64,000 bases of DNA. Origin: JACRBR01 sp964371355. GTDB taxonomy: Bacteria > Chloroflexota > Dehalococcoidia > DSTF01 > JACRBR01. Each line of letters opens with the position of its first letter. Within the stretch, counting starts at the first letter, position 1. Made by a program: the position numbers and the translations under genes. The stretch is from the NCBI GenBank assembly GCA_964371355.1, contig CAYJMG010000003.1, positions 62,001 to 126,000 on the forward strand. The letters are read 5' to 3'. Under the pieces are notes generated by a model. The model was not told where the DNA came from. It did not search any database and saw only the letters and a program-made list of their open reading frames with translations. This document shows, one piece after another, positions 41,106 to 48,884 of the stretch.

Positions 41106-41423
41106 TCAGTCGCCGATGATCGCCTCGGCTTCGTCGGCGTCGGCGCGGCGGACGAGGACCTCCCAGCCGAGGAGGATGGGCGGGACGCCGCCGGGAAAGG
41201 TGCGGCCCAGCCGGTTGCGCGTGAAGGCGCGCAGGCCCATGGCCTCGAGCTTCGAGCGCAGGACCTCGGCTGCCATCTCGTTGGGCGGCGAGGCAATGAC
41301 GACGGGATCGTCGGGGTCGCCGGGTTCGGAGCGGGAGCGGGTAAGGACGCCGCGCACTAGCCACGCACCACCGAGCGCGAGGGCGGCAACGAGGAGGAGC
41401 GCGAAGAAGGCGAACTCGGACAT
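41106..41423 (-). CDS. DUF2007-like small protein with N-terminal membrane helix
   Basis: 105 aa from ATG 41423. One membrane helix (FAFFALLLVAALALGGAWLV) is followed by a short linker and a core with VVIASPPNEMAAEVLRSKLEA, GLRAFTRNRLG and WEVLVRRADADEAEAII. That core has the two-unit alpha/beta layout of DUF2007 proteins, a small putative signalling domain. TAAGAT lies five bases before the ATG. A soluble protein of the same kind is at 11273-11599. No partner gene is obvious. Confidence 0.7.
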   Translation of the reverse strand: MSEFAFFALLLVAALALGGAWLVRGVLTRSRSEPGDPDDPVVIASPPNEMAAEVLRSKLEAMGLRAFTRNRLGRTFPGGVPPILLGWEVLVRRADADEAEAIIGD

Positions 41424-41455
41424 GCGCGATCTTAGCCTGTTATGCGGGTGAACCG

Positions 41456-41516
41456 CACAGCCGAGGACGGCGTGCCACAACGTTGGAACCGGCACACAGC
41501 CGAGGGCGGCTGTACC
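41456..41516. repeat. Two CACAGCCG-type palindromes in tandem
   Basis: The second copy, ACAGCCG-AGGG-CGGCTGT (41496-41513), is a perfect 7-bp stem. The first, 41456-41476, has lost one base. Both are followed by a CCACA word. A partial copy (CGGCTGTGCCAC) is at 44327-44338 and a relative at 20587. Confidence 0.6.
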
Positions 41517-41533
41517 ACACCGGCCGCGCCCCA

Positions 41534-42301
41534 TCAGGCGGCCGGCTGGCGAGTTGTCCACATCTCGCTGGTGAAGACGCGGGCGAAGCCCTGGCGGGCG
41601 TAGAGGCGCTCGGCGTAGCCGTTGGCTTCGCAGCCGAGACCAATGACGTCGCAGCCGGCGGCGCGGGCGTCGGTGAGGGCGCAGGCCATGACGGTGGAAG
41701 ACACGCCCTGGCGGCGATGGGCGCGCAGCGTGTTCACCGCGTAGATGCCGGCGGTGGCGCCGTCGATGAGCATGTGCAGCGTGGAAACCGGTACGCCATC
41801 GAGGCAGCCGAGATAGTACATGTTGCCCCGCTCTTGCATGGCGTTGACGGCGGAGGCCGTGCACAGCCGCCGCGCCCACCGCGCGCTCCCGGCGACAATC
41901 GCCGCGAAGGCGCGGATGTCGTCGGGGCCGGCGACGCGCACCTCGACAACCGGGTTGCGGGTGATCGGCGGCGCGGCGGGATCGTGCGCCATCCACGCAC
42001 CCACGTCCGCACGCGCCAGACCACGCGAAGCGAGATGCCGCCGCAGGGTGCGCGGACGGTCGAGCGGCGTGACCTCGACGGCGGGGTCGCGGTCGAAGGC
42101 CCTCAGGAGCGCGAAGCCCACGTCGAGCAGCGCCTCGAGGTCGCGCTCACGGACGTCGAACGCGCGAAGCGAGTTCAGTCCGGCGATCGGCGCGTCGGAG
42201 GTGACGGCCAGCGCACCCTGCAAGTTGCGGATCTCGCCCCAGCCCTGCGCCGTGCGGAGGTCGCGATTGAGCAACAGGCGGCGGGCGATCTCGGGATCCA
42301 T
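41534..42301 (-). CDS. GNAT-family N-acetyltransferase
   Basis: 255 aa. The N-terminal half (to about 115) is a non-catalytic domain. The GNAT core is in the second half: VEVRVAGPDDIRAFAAIV, STLHMLIDGATAGIYAVNTL, then RAHRRQGVSSTVMACAL as the acetyl-CoA loop and GCEANGYAERLYARQGFARV. The acceptor is unknown. The ATG at 42301 has TACACT exactly six bases before it and no Shine-Dalgarno, so the message is probably leaderless. Confidence 0.83.
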   Translation of the reverse strand: MDPEIARRLLLNRDLRTAQGWGEIRNLQGALAVTSDAPIAGLNSLRAFDVRERDLEALLDVGFALLRAFDRDPAVEVTPLDRPRTLRRHLASRGLARADVGAWMAHDPAAPPITRNPVVEVRVAGPDDIRAFAAIVAGSARWARRLCTASAVNAMQERGNMYYLGCLDGVPVSTLHMLIDGATAGIYAVNTLRAHRRQGVSSTVMACALTDARAAGCDVIGLGCEANGYAERLYARQGFARVFTSEMWTTRQPAA

Positions 42302-42307
42302 TGCTGG

Positions 42308-42313
42308 AGTGTA
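42308..42313 (-). promoter_or_regulatory. Putative -10 box of a leaderless promoter (GNAT)
   Basis: TACACT on the minus strand, exactly six bases before ATG 42301. Confidence 0.5.
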
Positions 42314-42346
42314 GAGGGTGGAGCTGCACGTTCGCGGCTACGGAGC

Positions 42347-43183
42347 CTAAGGAGTGAGGAGTTCATGGATCGTCTCGAAGTCGTAGCCGTCGGCTCGGAG
42401 GGCGCTGATGATGGCGCGAAGGGCGAGCGCGTCCTGGGAGACGCTGCCGACGTGCATGACGTAGATGGCGCCGGGCTCCGCCAGTTCGACCGCACGCTGG
42501 AGGATCTGCTCGGCGGTGGCGCCGTCCCAGCCCAGCGTGTCGACCGTCCACATGACGACGGTGTCGTAGCGGTTCGCGGCGGCATCGCGCAGGACGCTGT
42601 CGTCGATGTCGCCGTAGGGTGGGCGGAAGTAAGGCTTCGTGCTGCGCGAGGTGTATCTGTAGACGGTGACCTCCGCGCGTGAGAGCTCGAGCGCGCGCTC
42701 CTCGGGCGTGAGGGGCGGCTCGCCGGTCGAAGCGCCGGTGAAGGACCTGTGGTCGTAGGTGTGGTTGATGATCTGGTGGCCGTCGGCGGCGATGGCAAAC
42801 AGCAGATCGCGGTTCTGCTCGGCCCAGATGCCGGTGACGCCGAAGGTCGCGCGCACGCCGTTCTCGCGCAGAGTGCGGAGGATGTCGGCCGTGTACCTCA
42901 CGTCGGCGCCGGCGTCGAACGTGAGGGCGACGGCACGGCGCGTGGCCGGCCCGCGGTAGATTACGCGCGCCTCCACGACTGGAGCAGCGTTCGGTGAGGG
43001 CTCGGACGTGGCGAACGCCGTTCTCGGCGGCTGAGTGGTCGCGGCCGGTACTGCGGGCGTAGCTGACGGCGGAACCACGGTGCCAGCTGTATTCGGGGTG
43101 TCGGGGGGCCGCGAATCGCCGGCGCAGGCGAGTGCGACGAGCGTCAGCGGCGCGAGCATGAATGCGGCGGCAAGTCGGAGCAC
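42347..43183 (-). CDS. Polysaccharide deacetylase (NodB domain), lipid-anchored
   Basis: 278 aa from GTG 43183. A lipoprotein signal peptide ends in LVALAC, followed by a Pro/Thr/Ala spacer. The NodB homology domain has ALTFDAGADVRYTADIL (the first motif reads DAG instead of DDG), the metal-binding histidines in HQIINHTYDHRSF, RPPYGDID and VMWTVDTLGWDG. The late His motif is YVMHVGS. Such enzymes deacetylate peptidoglycan or other surface sugars. TATGGT exactly six bases before the GTG supports this start and a leaderless message. Confidence 0.88.
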   Translation of the reverse strand: MLRLAAAFMLAPLTLVALACAGDSRPPDTPNTAGTVVPPSATPAVPAATTQPPRTAFATSEPSPNAAPVVEARVIYRGPATRRAVALTFDAGADVRYTADILRTLRENGVRATFGVTGIWAEQNRDLLFAIAADGHQIINHTYDHRSFTGASTGEPPLTPEERALELSRAEVTVYRYTSRSTKPYFRPPYGDIDDSVLRDAAANRYDTVVMWTVDTLGWDGATAEQILQRAVELAEPGAIYVMHVGSVSQDALALRAIISALRADGYDFETIHELLTP

Positions 43184-43189
43184 GCGGCC

Positions 43190-43195
43190 ACCATA
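43190..43195 (-). promoter_or_regulatory. Putative -10 box of a leaderless promoter (deacetylase)
   Basis: TATGGT on the minus strand, exactly six bases before GTG 43183. Confidence 0.5.
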
Positions 43196-43260
43196 CCAGC
43201 GCGGTGCGGCGTGGACGTGCGTGCGGATAGGCTGTGGCGGAGCTACGCAGGAGGACGGCG

Positions 43261-44247
43261 ATGGCCCGGCAGATCCCACCACTCGAAGAGCTGACACTGG
43301 AGACAGCGGGCGCGCTGCTGACACGCGAGGTGCCGGTCACGCGCCCCGAGACGACGGCGAGCGACGTGCGCGGCATGTTGATCGGCACGCACCACGACGT
43401 CGTGAGTCACATCGCCGTGTGCGACGAGGCCGGCATGCTGCGGGGGATCGCGCGGATCGAGGACGTGCTGGCCGCGCCGGACGACGCAGCGATGGCAAGC
43501 GTGATGGACGCCGACCCGCCGGTGGTATCCGCGGGGATGGACCAGGAGCGCGTCGCGTGGAAGGCGGTGCAGCACGGCGAGAGCGCACTGGCCGTCGTCG
43601 ACGAGGCGGGCATGTTTCGCGGGATCGTGCCGCCGGCGAGGCTGCTGGGCGTGTTGCTGCGGGAACACGACGAAGACCTGGCGCGCCTGGCCGGCGTGCT
43701 GCGCCAGGGCTCGGCAGCGCGTGCTGCGACCGAGGAGTCGGTGCCGATGCGGCTATGGCACCGGCTGCCGTGGCTGTTCATCGGACTGGCGGGCGCGCTG
43801 TTCGCGGCGGACATCGTGGGCGCATTCGAGGGCCGGCTTGAGGAAGAGGTGCTGCTGGCGTTCTTCATTCCGGGCATCGTGTACATGGCGGACGCGGTGG
43901 GCACGCAGACGGAGACGCTGGTGATCCGTGGCCTGTCCCTGGGCGTGGGGCTGCGGCACGTGGTGCTGCGCGAGCTGCTGACGGGTGCGGTGGCGGGCAT
44001 GCTGCTGGGCGCCGCGTTTTTCCCGCTGGTCTGGTGGCGTTGGGGTGATGCGGAGGTGGCGCTCGCCGTCTCCATCGCGCTGGTGGGCGCGTGCTCCACG
44101 GCGACGCTGGTCGCGATGGCGCTGCCGTGGGCGTTCGACCTCGCGGGCCGGGACCCGGCATACGGCAGCGGGCCGCTGGCGACGGTAGTGCAGGACCTGC
44201 TGTCCATCGTGATCTACTTCGCCGTGGTGACCGCGATCGTGGCGTGA
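43261..44247 (+). CDS. MgtE-like divalent cation transporter lacking the N-terminal domain
   Basis: 328 aa from ATG 43261, with CAGGAGG upstream. Residues about 25-145 form a CBS pair (VTRPETTASDVRGMLI, VSAGMDQERVAWKAVQHGESALAVVDE). The remainder has five hydrophobic helices with the MgtE membrane pattern FFIPGIVYMADAVGTQTETLVIRG. The usual MgtE N-terminal superhelical domain (about 130 aa) is missing, so gating by cytosolic Mg2+ would rest on the CBS part only. Transport of Mg2+ or Co2+ is the expected role. Confidence 0.85.
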   Translation: MARQIPPLEELTLETAGALLTREVPVTRPETTASDVRGMLIGTHHDVVSHIAVCDEAGMLRGIARIEDVLAAPDDAAMASVMDADPPVVSAGMDQERVAWKAVQHGESALAVVDEAGMFRGIVPPARLLGVLLREHDEDLARLAGVLRQGSAARAATEESVPMRLWHRLPWLFIGLAGALFAADIVGAFEGRLEEEVLLAFFIPGIVYMADAVGTQTETLVIRGLSLGVGLRHVVLRELLTGAVAGMLLGAAFFPLVWWRWGDAEVALAVSIALVGACSTATLVAMALPWAFDLAGRDPAYGSGPLATVVQDLLSIVIYFAVVTAIVA

Positions 44248-44389
44248 GGCGTGAGGGCCTTCGTCAGCCGCCGTGGTCGTTGCGGCGAGCGCGAATGGAC
44301 GATCGGCACCCGCAGCTTCCGCCGGACGGCTGTGCCACTCGGGCGGTATGGTGAGAGCCGAGTCTGAGCGCGAGCGCAAAGGAATCTGC

Positions 44390-45673
44390 ATGAGCGTGCG
44401 ATACGTGGCGGCGGGTTTGGCGGGGGCGGCGGTTGTCGCGTTCGCGCTTGGGTTCGCGTGCACGCGGGCGCTGGACGACGACGGCGGCACTGCTACAACG
44501 CCGACGGCCATGGCGATCGAGTCGCCGACGGCGGAGCCGGCCGCAACGCCGACCTTGGCGAGCGGGGTCGCGCTCGAAGTGAAGATCGGCCAGCTCATCA
44601 TGGCCGGCCTGGACGGCACAACGCCTGAGGAAGCGGCCGAGCTGGTACGCACCCATCACATCGGCAACGCCGTGCTGCTGGGGGACAACGCCGTGTCGCC
44701 GGAGCAGGTGCTTGCGCTGACGTCCGGGCTGCAGGCGATGGCGCGCGACGCGAACGGCCTGGGCATGCTGATCGCCGTCGACCAAGAGGGCGGGCGCGTG
44801 ATCCGTCTCGACCCCCCGTTCACGCAGATGCCGGCGGCCGCCGTGATCGGCTGCATAGGGGAGACGGATCTGGCGCGGCTGGCGGCGCTCATCATGGGGC
44901 GCGAGATGCTGGCCGCGGGCATCAACGTCGACCTGGCGCCGGACGCCGACGTACTCACGAACCCGGAAAACAACGTCATCGGCGACCGCGCGTACGGTAC
45001 GACGCCCGACGCAGTGACGCCGATGGTGCTGGCGGCGATCGAGGGACTGCACCAGGCGGGTGTGCTGGCGGTGGCGAAGCACTTCCCCGGCCACGGCTCC
45101 ACCGGCGGCGACTCGCACGATGGGCGCGTCGTCGTCGAGAGGACGCTGCAGGAGCTGGAGGAGACGGACCTGCCACCGTTCCGCGCCGCCGCCGAGGTCA
45201 CCGACATGATGATGACGTCGAACGTCGACTACGCGGCCCTCGACCCGGCGGCCCTCGAGCCGGCGGCCCTCGACCCAGCGGGGCTGCCGGCGTCGCTGTC
45301 GGGACTGACCATCGGCTACCTGCGCGAAGGGCTGGGATTCGACGGCGTGGTGATCACCGACTCGCTGGAGATGGGCGCGGTGTCGAATCGCTGGGACACG
45401 GGCGAGGCCGCCGTGCGCGCGATCGAGGCGGGCGCGGACATGGTGCTGTACGCCGATCCAGAGGGCGGGATCGCGGCCGCGCAGGCGTTGCTCGTGGCGG
45501 TGCGTGCTGGCCGGATCAGCGAGTCCCGCATCGACGAGTCTCTGGCGCGCGTGAGCACGCTGAAAGAGCGCGCGCTGGCGCAGCCTCTGCCGGGGCTGGA
45601 GGTCGTGGGCGCAGCCGACCACGCCGCGTTCGCCGCGGTGCTTGCACAGGCGCAAACGGACGCTGGGTGTTGA
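44390..45673 (+). CDS. Glycoside hydrolase family 3, NagZ-like beta-N-acetylhexosaminidase, exported
   Basis: 427 aa from ATG 44390, with AAAGGA upstream. An N-terminal hydrophobic segment ends in GFACTR, so it is probably a lipoprotein or has a single membrane anchor, followed by a Thr/Pro-rich spacer. The GH3 marker AVAKHFPGHGSTGGDSHDG gives the His/Asp acid-base pair, and the nucleophile is the Asp in GVVITDSLEMG. The direct repeat DPAALEPAALDPAG is a small low-complexity insertion near residue 285. Action on peptidoglycan or chitin fragments outside the cytoplasm is likely. A bidirectional terminator follows. Confidence 0.9.
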   Translation: MSVRYVAAGLAGAAVVAFALGFACTRALDDDGGTATTPTAMAIESPTAEPAATPTLASGVALEVKIGQLIMAGLDGTTPEEAAELVRTHHIGNAVLLGDNAVSPEQVLALTSGLQAMARDANGLGMLIAVDQEGGRVIRLDPPFTQMPAAAVIGCIGETDLARLAALIMGREMLAAGINVDLAPDADVLTNPENNVIGDRAYGTTPDAVTPMVLAAIEGLHQAGVLAVAKHFPGHGSTGGDSHDGRVVVERTLQELEETDLPPFRAAAEVTDMMMTSNVDYAALDPAALEPAALDPAGLPASLSGLTIGYLREGLGFDGVVITDSLEMGAVSNRWDTGEAAVRAIEAGADMVLYADPEGGIAAAQALLVAVRAGRISESRIDESLARVSTLKERALAQPLPGLEVVGAADHAAFAAVLAQAQTDAGC

Positions 45674-45694
45674 TGGGGTCGCGCGCGGAAACAG

Positions 45695-45722
45695 AACACG
45701 CACCTGTTCTCAGGTGCGTGTT
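45695..45722. terminator. Bidirectional terminator between the GH3 gene and tRNA-Thr
   Basis: AACACGCACCTG-TTCT-CAGGTGCGTGTT is a perfect 12-bp stem lying between two convergent transcription units. The T content after the stem is modest on both strands. Confidence 0.65.
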
Positions 45723-45732
45723 GTAGGCTCGA

Positions 45733-45807
45733 TGGAGCCGGCGATGGGATTCGAACCCGTGACCTGCTGTTTACGAAACAGCTGCTCTACCGCTGAGCTA
45801 CGCCGGC
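45733..45807 (-). tRNA. tRNA-Thr (anticodon CGT)
   Basis: On the minus strand the acceptor GCCGGCG (45807-45801) pairs with CGCCGGC (45743-45737). The D arm has GCTCAGCGGTAGAGC, the anticodon loop carries CGT at 45775-45773, and the T arm has GGGTTCGAATCCC. The CCA end is encoded (45735-45733). 75 nt. Confidence 0.93.
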
Positions 45808-46004
45808 CTGATCGCTGTCGCCCCGCCACGGTCTCCCGCGGCAGCCCTTCGACCCGCAGGGCGACGGAAAACGCCCGCTCGCCGGGCGCGGCGGCAGTAT
45901 AGCGCATCGCATACCGCCCGGCTCGCGGGCGCGGCGGCTGGCGCGTCCGCTGCGCAGTTAAGATCATTGCGCCACCGAGGAGCAGCCGAGATCGGAGGAG
46001 CGGG

Positions 46005-46889
46005 ATGACGGCGACGGTGACAATGATCACGGGGACAAGTACGGGGCTGGGGCGCGCGGCAGCGCTGCACCTGGCGCGGAAGGGCCACCGCGTCTTCGCG
46101 ACCATGCGGTCGCCCGAACGTGGGTCCGAACCGCTTCTGGCGGCGGCCAAGGCGGAGGGACTGGCGCTGACCGTCTCGCGCATGGACGTGACGGACAGGG
46201 CGTCGGTGCAGGCGGTGGTCGAAGCGGCGCTGGCGGATGCCGGCCGCATCGACGCCGTTGTGAACAACGCCGGCCTGGGCGATCTCGGCGCGCTGGAGCT
46301 GGCAACCGACGAGCAGATGCGGGCGATGTTCGAGACCAACGTCTTCGGCCCGGTCCGCGTGGCACGCGTCGTGCTTCCGTCGATGCGGGCGCGCGGCGGC
46401 GGGACGATCGTGAACATCAGCTCGGTGGCAGGGCTGATCGTCGGGCCGGGCGACGGGCTGTACGCGGGCACAAAGCATGCGCTTGAGGCGATCAGCGAGG
46501 CGCTGGCGATGGAGGTCTTGCAGTACGGCATCCGCGTCGCCATCATCGAGCCCGGCTTCTTCGCGACGCCCATCATCGACAAGGCGATGGGGTCGGTGAC
46601 GGCAGCGGGCGAGGCGCCATACGCGAACATCGAGCGGCGGATCGCGGGGATCTACGCCGGCGGGAAGGCGGTGGCGCAGGACCCGCAGCTCGTGGCCGAG
46701 GCGATCGAGCACGCGATCGCGACGGACGCGCCGAAACTGCGGTACCTGGTGGGGGTGGACGCGCACGTGTTCGCGGAGAAGCGGCCGCTGATGAGCGACG
46801 AAGAGTACGTGGACGGTTTCGGGCGGGTGCAGACCGACGAGGAGTTCTTCGCGGAGTTCGTCCGCCGCTTCCCCATGCCGACGGGGTAG
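46005..46889 (+). CDS. Short-chain dehydrogenase/reductase
   Basis: 294 aa, slightly long for a classical SDR. The cofactor loop is TGTSTGLGRA, the NNAG strand reads VVNNAGLGDL, the catalytic Ser lies in NISSVAGL and the Tyr/Lys pair in YAGTKHALE. ATG 46005 has GGAGGAGCGGG before it, and TAAGAT at 45959-45964 is a possible -10. The substrate is unknown. A GTTAGG-rich gap separates it from the TetR gene, which lies between two SDRs. Confidence 0.9.
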   Translation: MTATVTMITGTSTGLGRAAALHLARKGHRVFATMRSPERGSEPLLAAAKAEGLALTVSRMDVTDRASVQAVVEAALADAGRIDAVVNNAGLGDLGALELATDEQMRAMFETNVFGPVRVARVVLPSMRARGGGTIVNISSVAGLIVGPGDGLYAGTKHALEAISEALAMEVLQYGIRVAIIEPGFFATPIIDKAMGSVTAAGEAPYANIERRIAGIYAGGKAVAQDPQLVAEAIEHAIATDAPKLRYLVGVDAHVFAEKRPLMSDEEYVDGFGRVQTDEEFFAEFVRRFPMPTG

Positions 46890-46892
46890 GAC

Positions 46893-46911
46893 TTGGTCGT
46901 TAGGCGTTAGG
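46893..46911. repeat. Dispersed GTTAGG-rich intergenic repeat, copy 2
   Basis: Exact second copy of the 19-mer at 4824-4842, followed by a further GCGTAAGGCGTTGG. It lies directly after the stop codon of the SDR gene. Confidence 0.6.
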
Positions 46912-46960
46912 CGTAAGGCGTTGGGGCCCAGCGCGCCGGGCGCGGTTCCGTAGCTGACCC

Positions 46961-47007
46961 TTGACTACTCCTGACTGAGTGGCCTATTATTCGACCGTGC
47001 GGTCGAA
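46961..47007 (+). promoter_or_regulatory. TetR-gene promoter and overlapping palindromic operator
   Basis: TTGACT (46961-46966) and TATTAT (46985-46990), spaced 18 bases. A perfect 18-bp inverted repeat, TTCGACCG-TG-CGGTCGAA (46990-47007), begins on the last base of the -10 and covers the start codon GTG 46997. This fits a leaderless, self-repressed gene. Confidence 0.75.
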
Positions 47008-47641
47008 GAGCGAACCGAGTGTTCTAGAGAAAGTCTCGGCTGGCGAGGAACAGTCGTTCATCGAAGCTGCCCGGCGGGCGCAGATCGTGCGCTGCGCGAT
47101 CGACACGATCGCCGAACTGGGGTACGCGCGCGCTTCGCTGGTCGAGATCGCGAAACGCGCGAAGGTCAGCAAGAGCGTCATCTCGTACTACTTCGCCGGC
47201 AAGGACGAGCTGATTCTGCAGGTCGTCGAACACGTCTACACGGCCGGAGCGGAGTTCATGCTGCCACGGATCGTGGCGCATACCCCATCCCGCGCCCAAC
47301 TCCGGGCGTACATCCTGGCCAACGTCGCCTACATGATGGAATACCCGAAGAACGTGCAGGCGATGGTCGAGATCGTGTGGGGCTTCCGTGACGAGCGGGG
47401 CCAATCGCGGCTGGACGAGCATGGGCACGACCCGATCCAGGCGGCGGTGGAGGAGATGCTTCGGGCAGGACAGGAGGCGGGCGAGTTTCGCGCGTTTTCC
47501 CAGGACAGCATGGCCTTCGCGATCAGGGCGGCCATCGACATGCTGCCGCCGTTGGCCTCCGCGCACCCGGAGACGGACCTGGCGCGCTACGGCGAAGAGT
47601 TGGCGGATCTGTTCGACATCGCGACGCGAAGCGGGATCTAG
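46997..47641 (+). CDS. TetR-family transcriptional regulator
   Basis: 214 aa from GTG 46997. The DNA-binding domain runs from about residue 22 to 75: RAQIVRCAIDTIAELGYARAS, EIAKRAKVSKSVISYYFAGKDELI. The remainder is the ligand-binding helical domain (YILANVAYMMEYPKNVQAMVEI). GTG 46979 is in frame but lies upstream of the predicted transcription start. GTG 46997 is at the expected +1, exactly six bases after the -10 box TATTAT. An 18-bp palindrome covers that start, so autoregulation is likely. The following SDR gene, 18 bases away, may be its target. Confidence 0.9.
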   Translation: MRSKSEPSVLEKVSAGEEQSFIEAARRAQIVRCAIDTIAELGYARASLVEIAKRAKVSKSVISYYFAGKDELILQVVEHVYTAGAEFMLPRIVAHTPSRAQLRAYILANVAYMMEYPKNVQAMVEIVWGFRDERGQSRLDEHGHDPIQAAVEEMLRAGQEAGEFRAFSQDSMAFAIRAAIDMLPPLASAHPETDLARYGEELADLFDIATRSGI

Positions 47642-47659
47642 CAAACAAGGAGCACGGAA

Positions 47660-48514
47660 ATGCGAGAGTTCAAGGGCAAGGTAGCCGTCGTCACCGGCGC
47701 GGCGAGCGGCATCGGGCGAGGGCTGGCGGAGAGGTTCGCCACCGAGGGCATGCGCGTGGTTATGGCCGACGTCGAGCAGCCGGCCCTGGACGCCGCGGCA
47801 CGCGAGCTGGCTGCGAGCGGCGCCGAAGTGCTGGCGGTGCGGACCGACGTCTCGAAGGAAGCCGATATGCAGGCGCTGGCCGCGAAGACGATGGAGCGGT
47901 TCGGCGCGGTGCACGTCGTGTGCAACAACGCGGGCGTGGGCGGCGGCGGGCCGCAAGCGTCGTGGGAGTGCCCTCTGGTCGACTGGGAGTGGACGCTGGG
48001 TGTGAATCTCTGGGGCGTGATTCACGGGGTGCGGGCATTCGTCCCGCTGATGCTCAAGGGCGGCGACGAAGGGCACATCGTGAACACGGCGTCAGTCGCC
48101 GGGCTTATCGCCGGTGCGGGCGGGCCGGCGTACACGACGACCAAGTTCGGTGTGGTGGGGTATTCGGAGGCGCTGCACCACGAGCTGGCGTACGCCTCGA
48201 GCGGGAAGATCAACGTGTCGGTGCTGTGTCCGGCGCTGACGAACACGCGGATCATCGAGTCGGGGCGCAACCACCCGGCGGGGCCGCAGCCCCAGCCCGC
48301 GCCGGGAACACCCGAGCACGCGATGCTGGACATGATCAAGGGCATCTTCGCGGGCGGGATGGCGCCGTCCGAGACCGCGGCGATCGTGCTGGACGCGATC
48401 TGCAACGAGCGCTTCTACGTACTCACACACCCCGAGCACAACCCGCGGCTCCAGGCGCGCGCCGAGGCGATCGTCGGCGGCGGGGAGCCGCCCTTGCTCA
48501 CGCCGATGCCGTAG
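47660..48514 (+). CDS. Short-chain dehydrogenase/reductase
   Basis: 284 aa. The start MREFKGKVAVVTGAASGIGRG is typical. The further motifs are VVCNNAGVGGGG, NTASVAGLI and YTTTKFGVVG (YxxxK). The ATG has AAGGAG upstream. The gene lies 18 bases behind the TetR gene on the same strand, so the two are probably one operon. The C-terminal HPEHNPRLQARAEAIVGGG is seen in SDRs acting on larger hydrophobic substrates. Its stop overlaps the end of the YCII gene on the opposite strand by 17 bases. Confidence 0.92.
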   Translation: MREFKGKVAVVTGAASGIGRGLAERFATEGMRVVMADVEQPALDAAARELAASGAEVLAVRTDVSKEADMQALAAKTMERFGAVHVVCNNAGVGGGGPQASWECPLVDWEWTLGVNLWGVIHGVRAFVPLMLKGGDEGHIVNTASVAGLIAGAGGPAYTTTKFGVVGYSEALHHELAYASSGKINVSVLCPALTNTRIIESGRNHPAGPQPQPAPGTPEHAMLDMIKGIFAGGMAPSETAAIVLDAICNERFYVLTHPEHNPRLQARAEAIVGGGEPPLLTPMP

Positions 48515-48884
48515 CGAGCTTGGCGATGCGGCCGACGTCGGGGTGAAAGAGGACGAGCTGGCGCGCCTCCACCCAGGCGTTGCTCGGCACCGGGATGCGC
48601 GCAGCGTACGCCGCGGCTTCGGCCGCGTCCCTGCAATCGATGATGTAGTAGCCGCCGATCGCCTCTTTCGTTTCGGCGAAAGGGCCGTCGCTGCCTATGA
48701 CTGCTCCTGCCTTCACGCGCAGCGGCCGTGCCATCTCGACCGGCATGAGCGCGCCGCCGGAGACGTACACACCCGTTTGGCGCAGATCCGCCTCGAGCGC
48801 CTCGTGCTCGGGCAGGAGGGACGGCTTGTCGGTGGGCGCAAGCGGCACGGCGGGGTCGTACTGGATGAGGAACATGTACAGCAT
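48498..48884 (-). CDS. YCII-domain protein
   Basis: 128 aa from ATG 48884 (AGGAGA upstream). It opens MLYMFLIQYDPAVPLAPT, has VYVSGGALMPVEMARPLRV, and the family motif SDGPFAETKEAIGGYYIIDC. These ferredoxin-like YCII proteins often lie next to ECF sigma factors of the ECF41/42 type, but none is adjacent here. The role is unknown. The end of the gene overlaps the SDR stop tail to tail. Confidence 0.88.
   Translation of the reverse strand: MLYMFLIQYDPAVPLAPTDKPSLLPEHEALEADLRQTGVYVSGGALMPVEMARPLRVKAGAVIGSDGPFAETKEAIGGYYIIDCRDAAEAAAYAARIPVPSNAWVEARQLVLFHPDVGRIAKLATASA

Noticed and set aside
44845..44862. CATAGGGGAG word inside the GH3 gene
   Set aside because: It is a single half-site in coding sequence, without an inverted partner, and is unlikely to be a regulator site.
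45241..45290. Direct repeat in the GH3 gene (DPAALEPAALDPAG) as a microsatellite or CRISPR-like unit
   Set aside because: It stays in frame, is only about 50 bp long and has no spacers. It is a simple Pro/Ala insertion in a loop.
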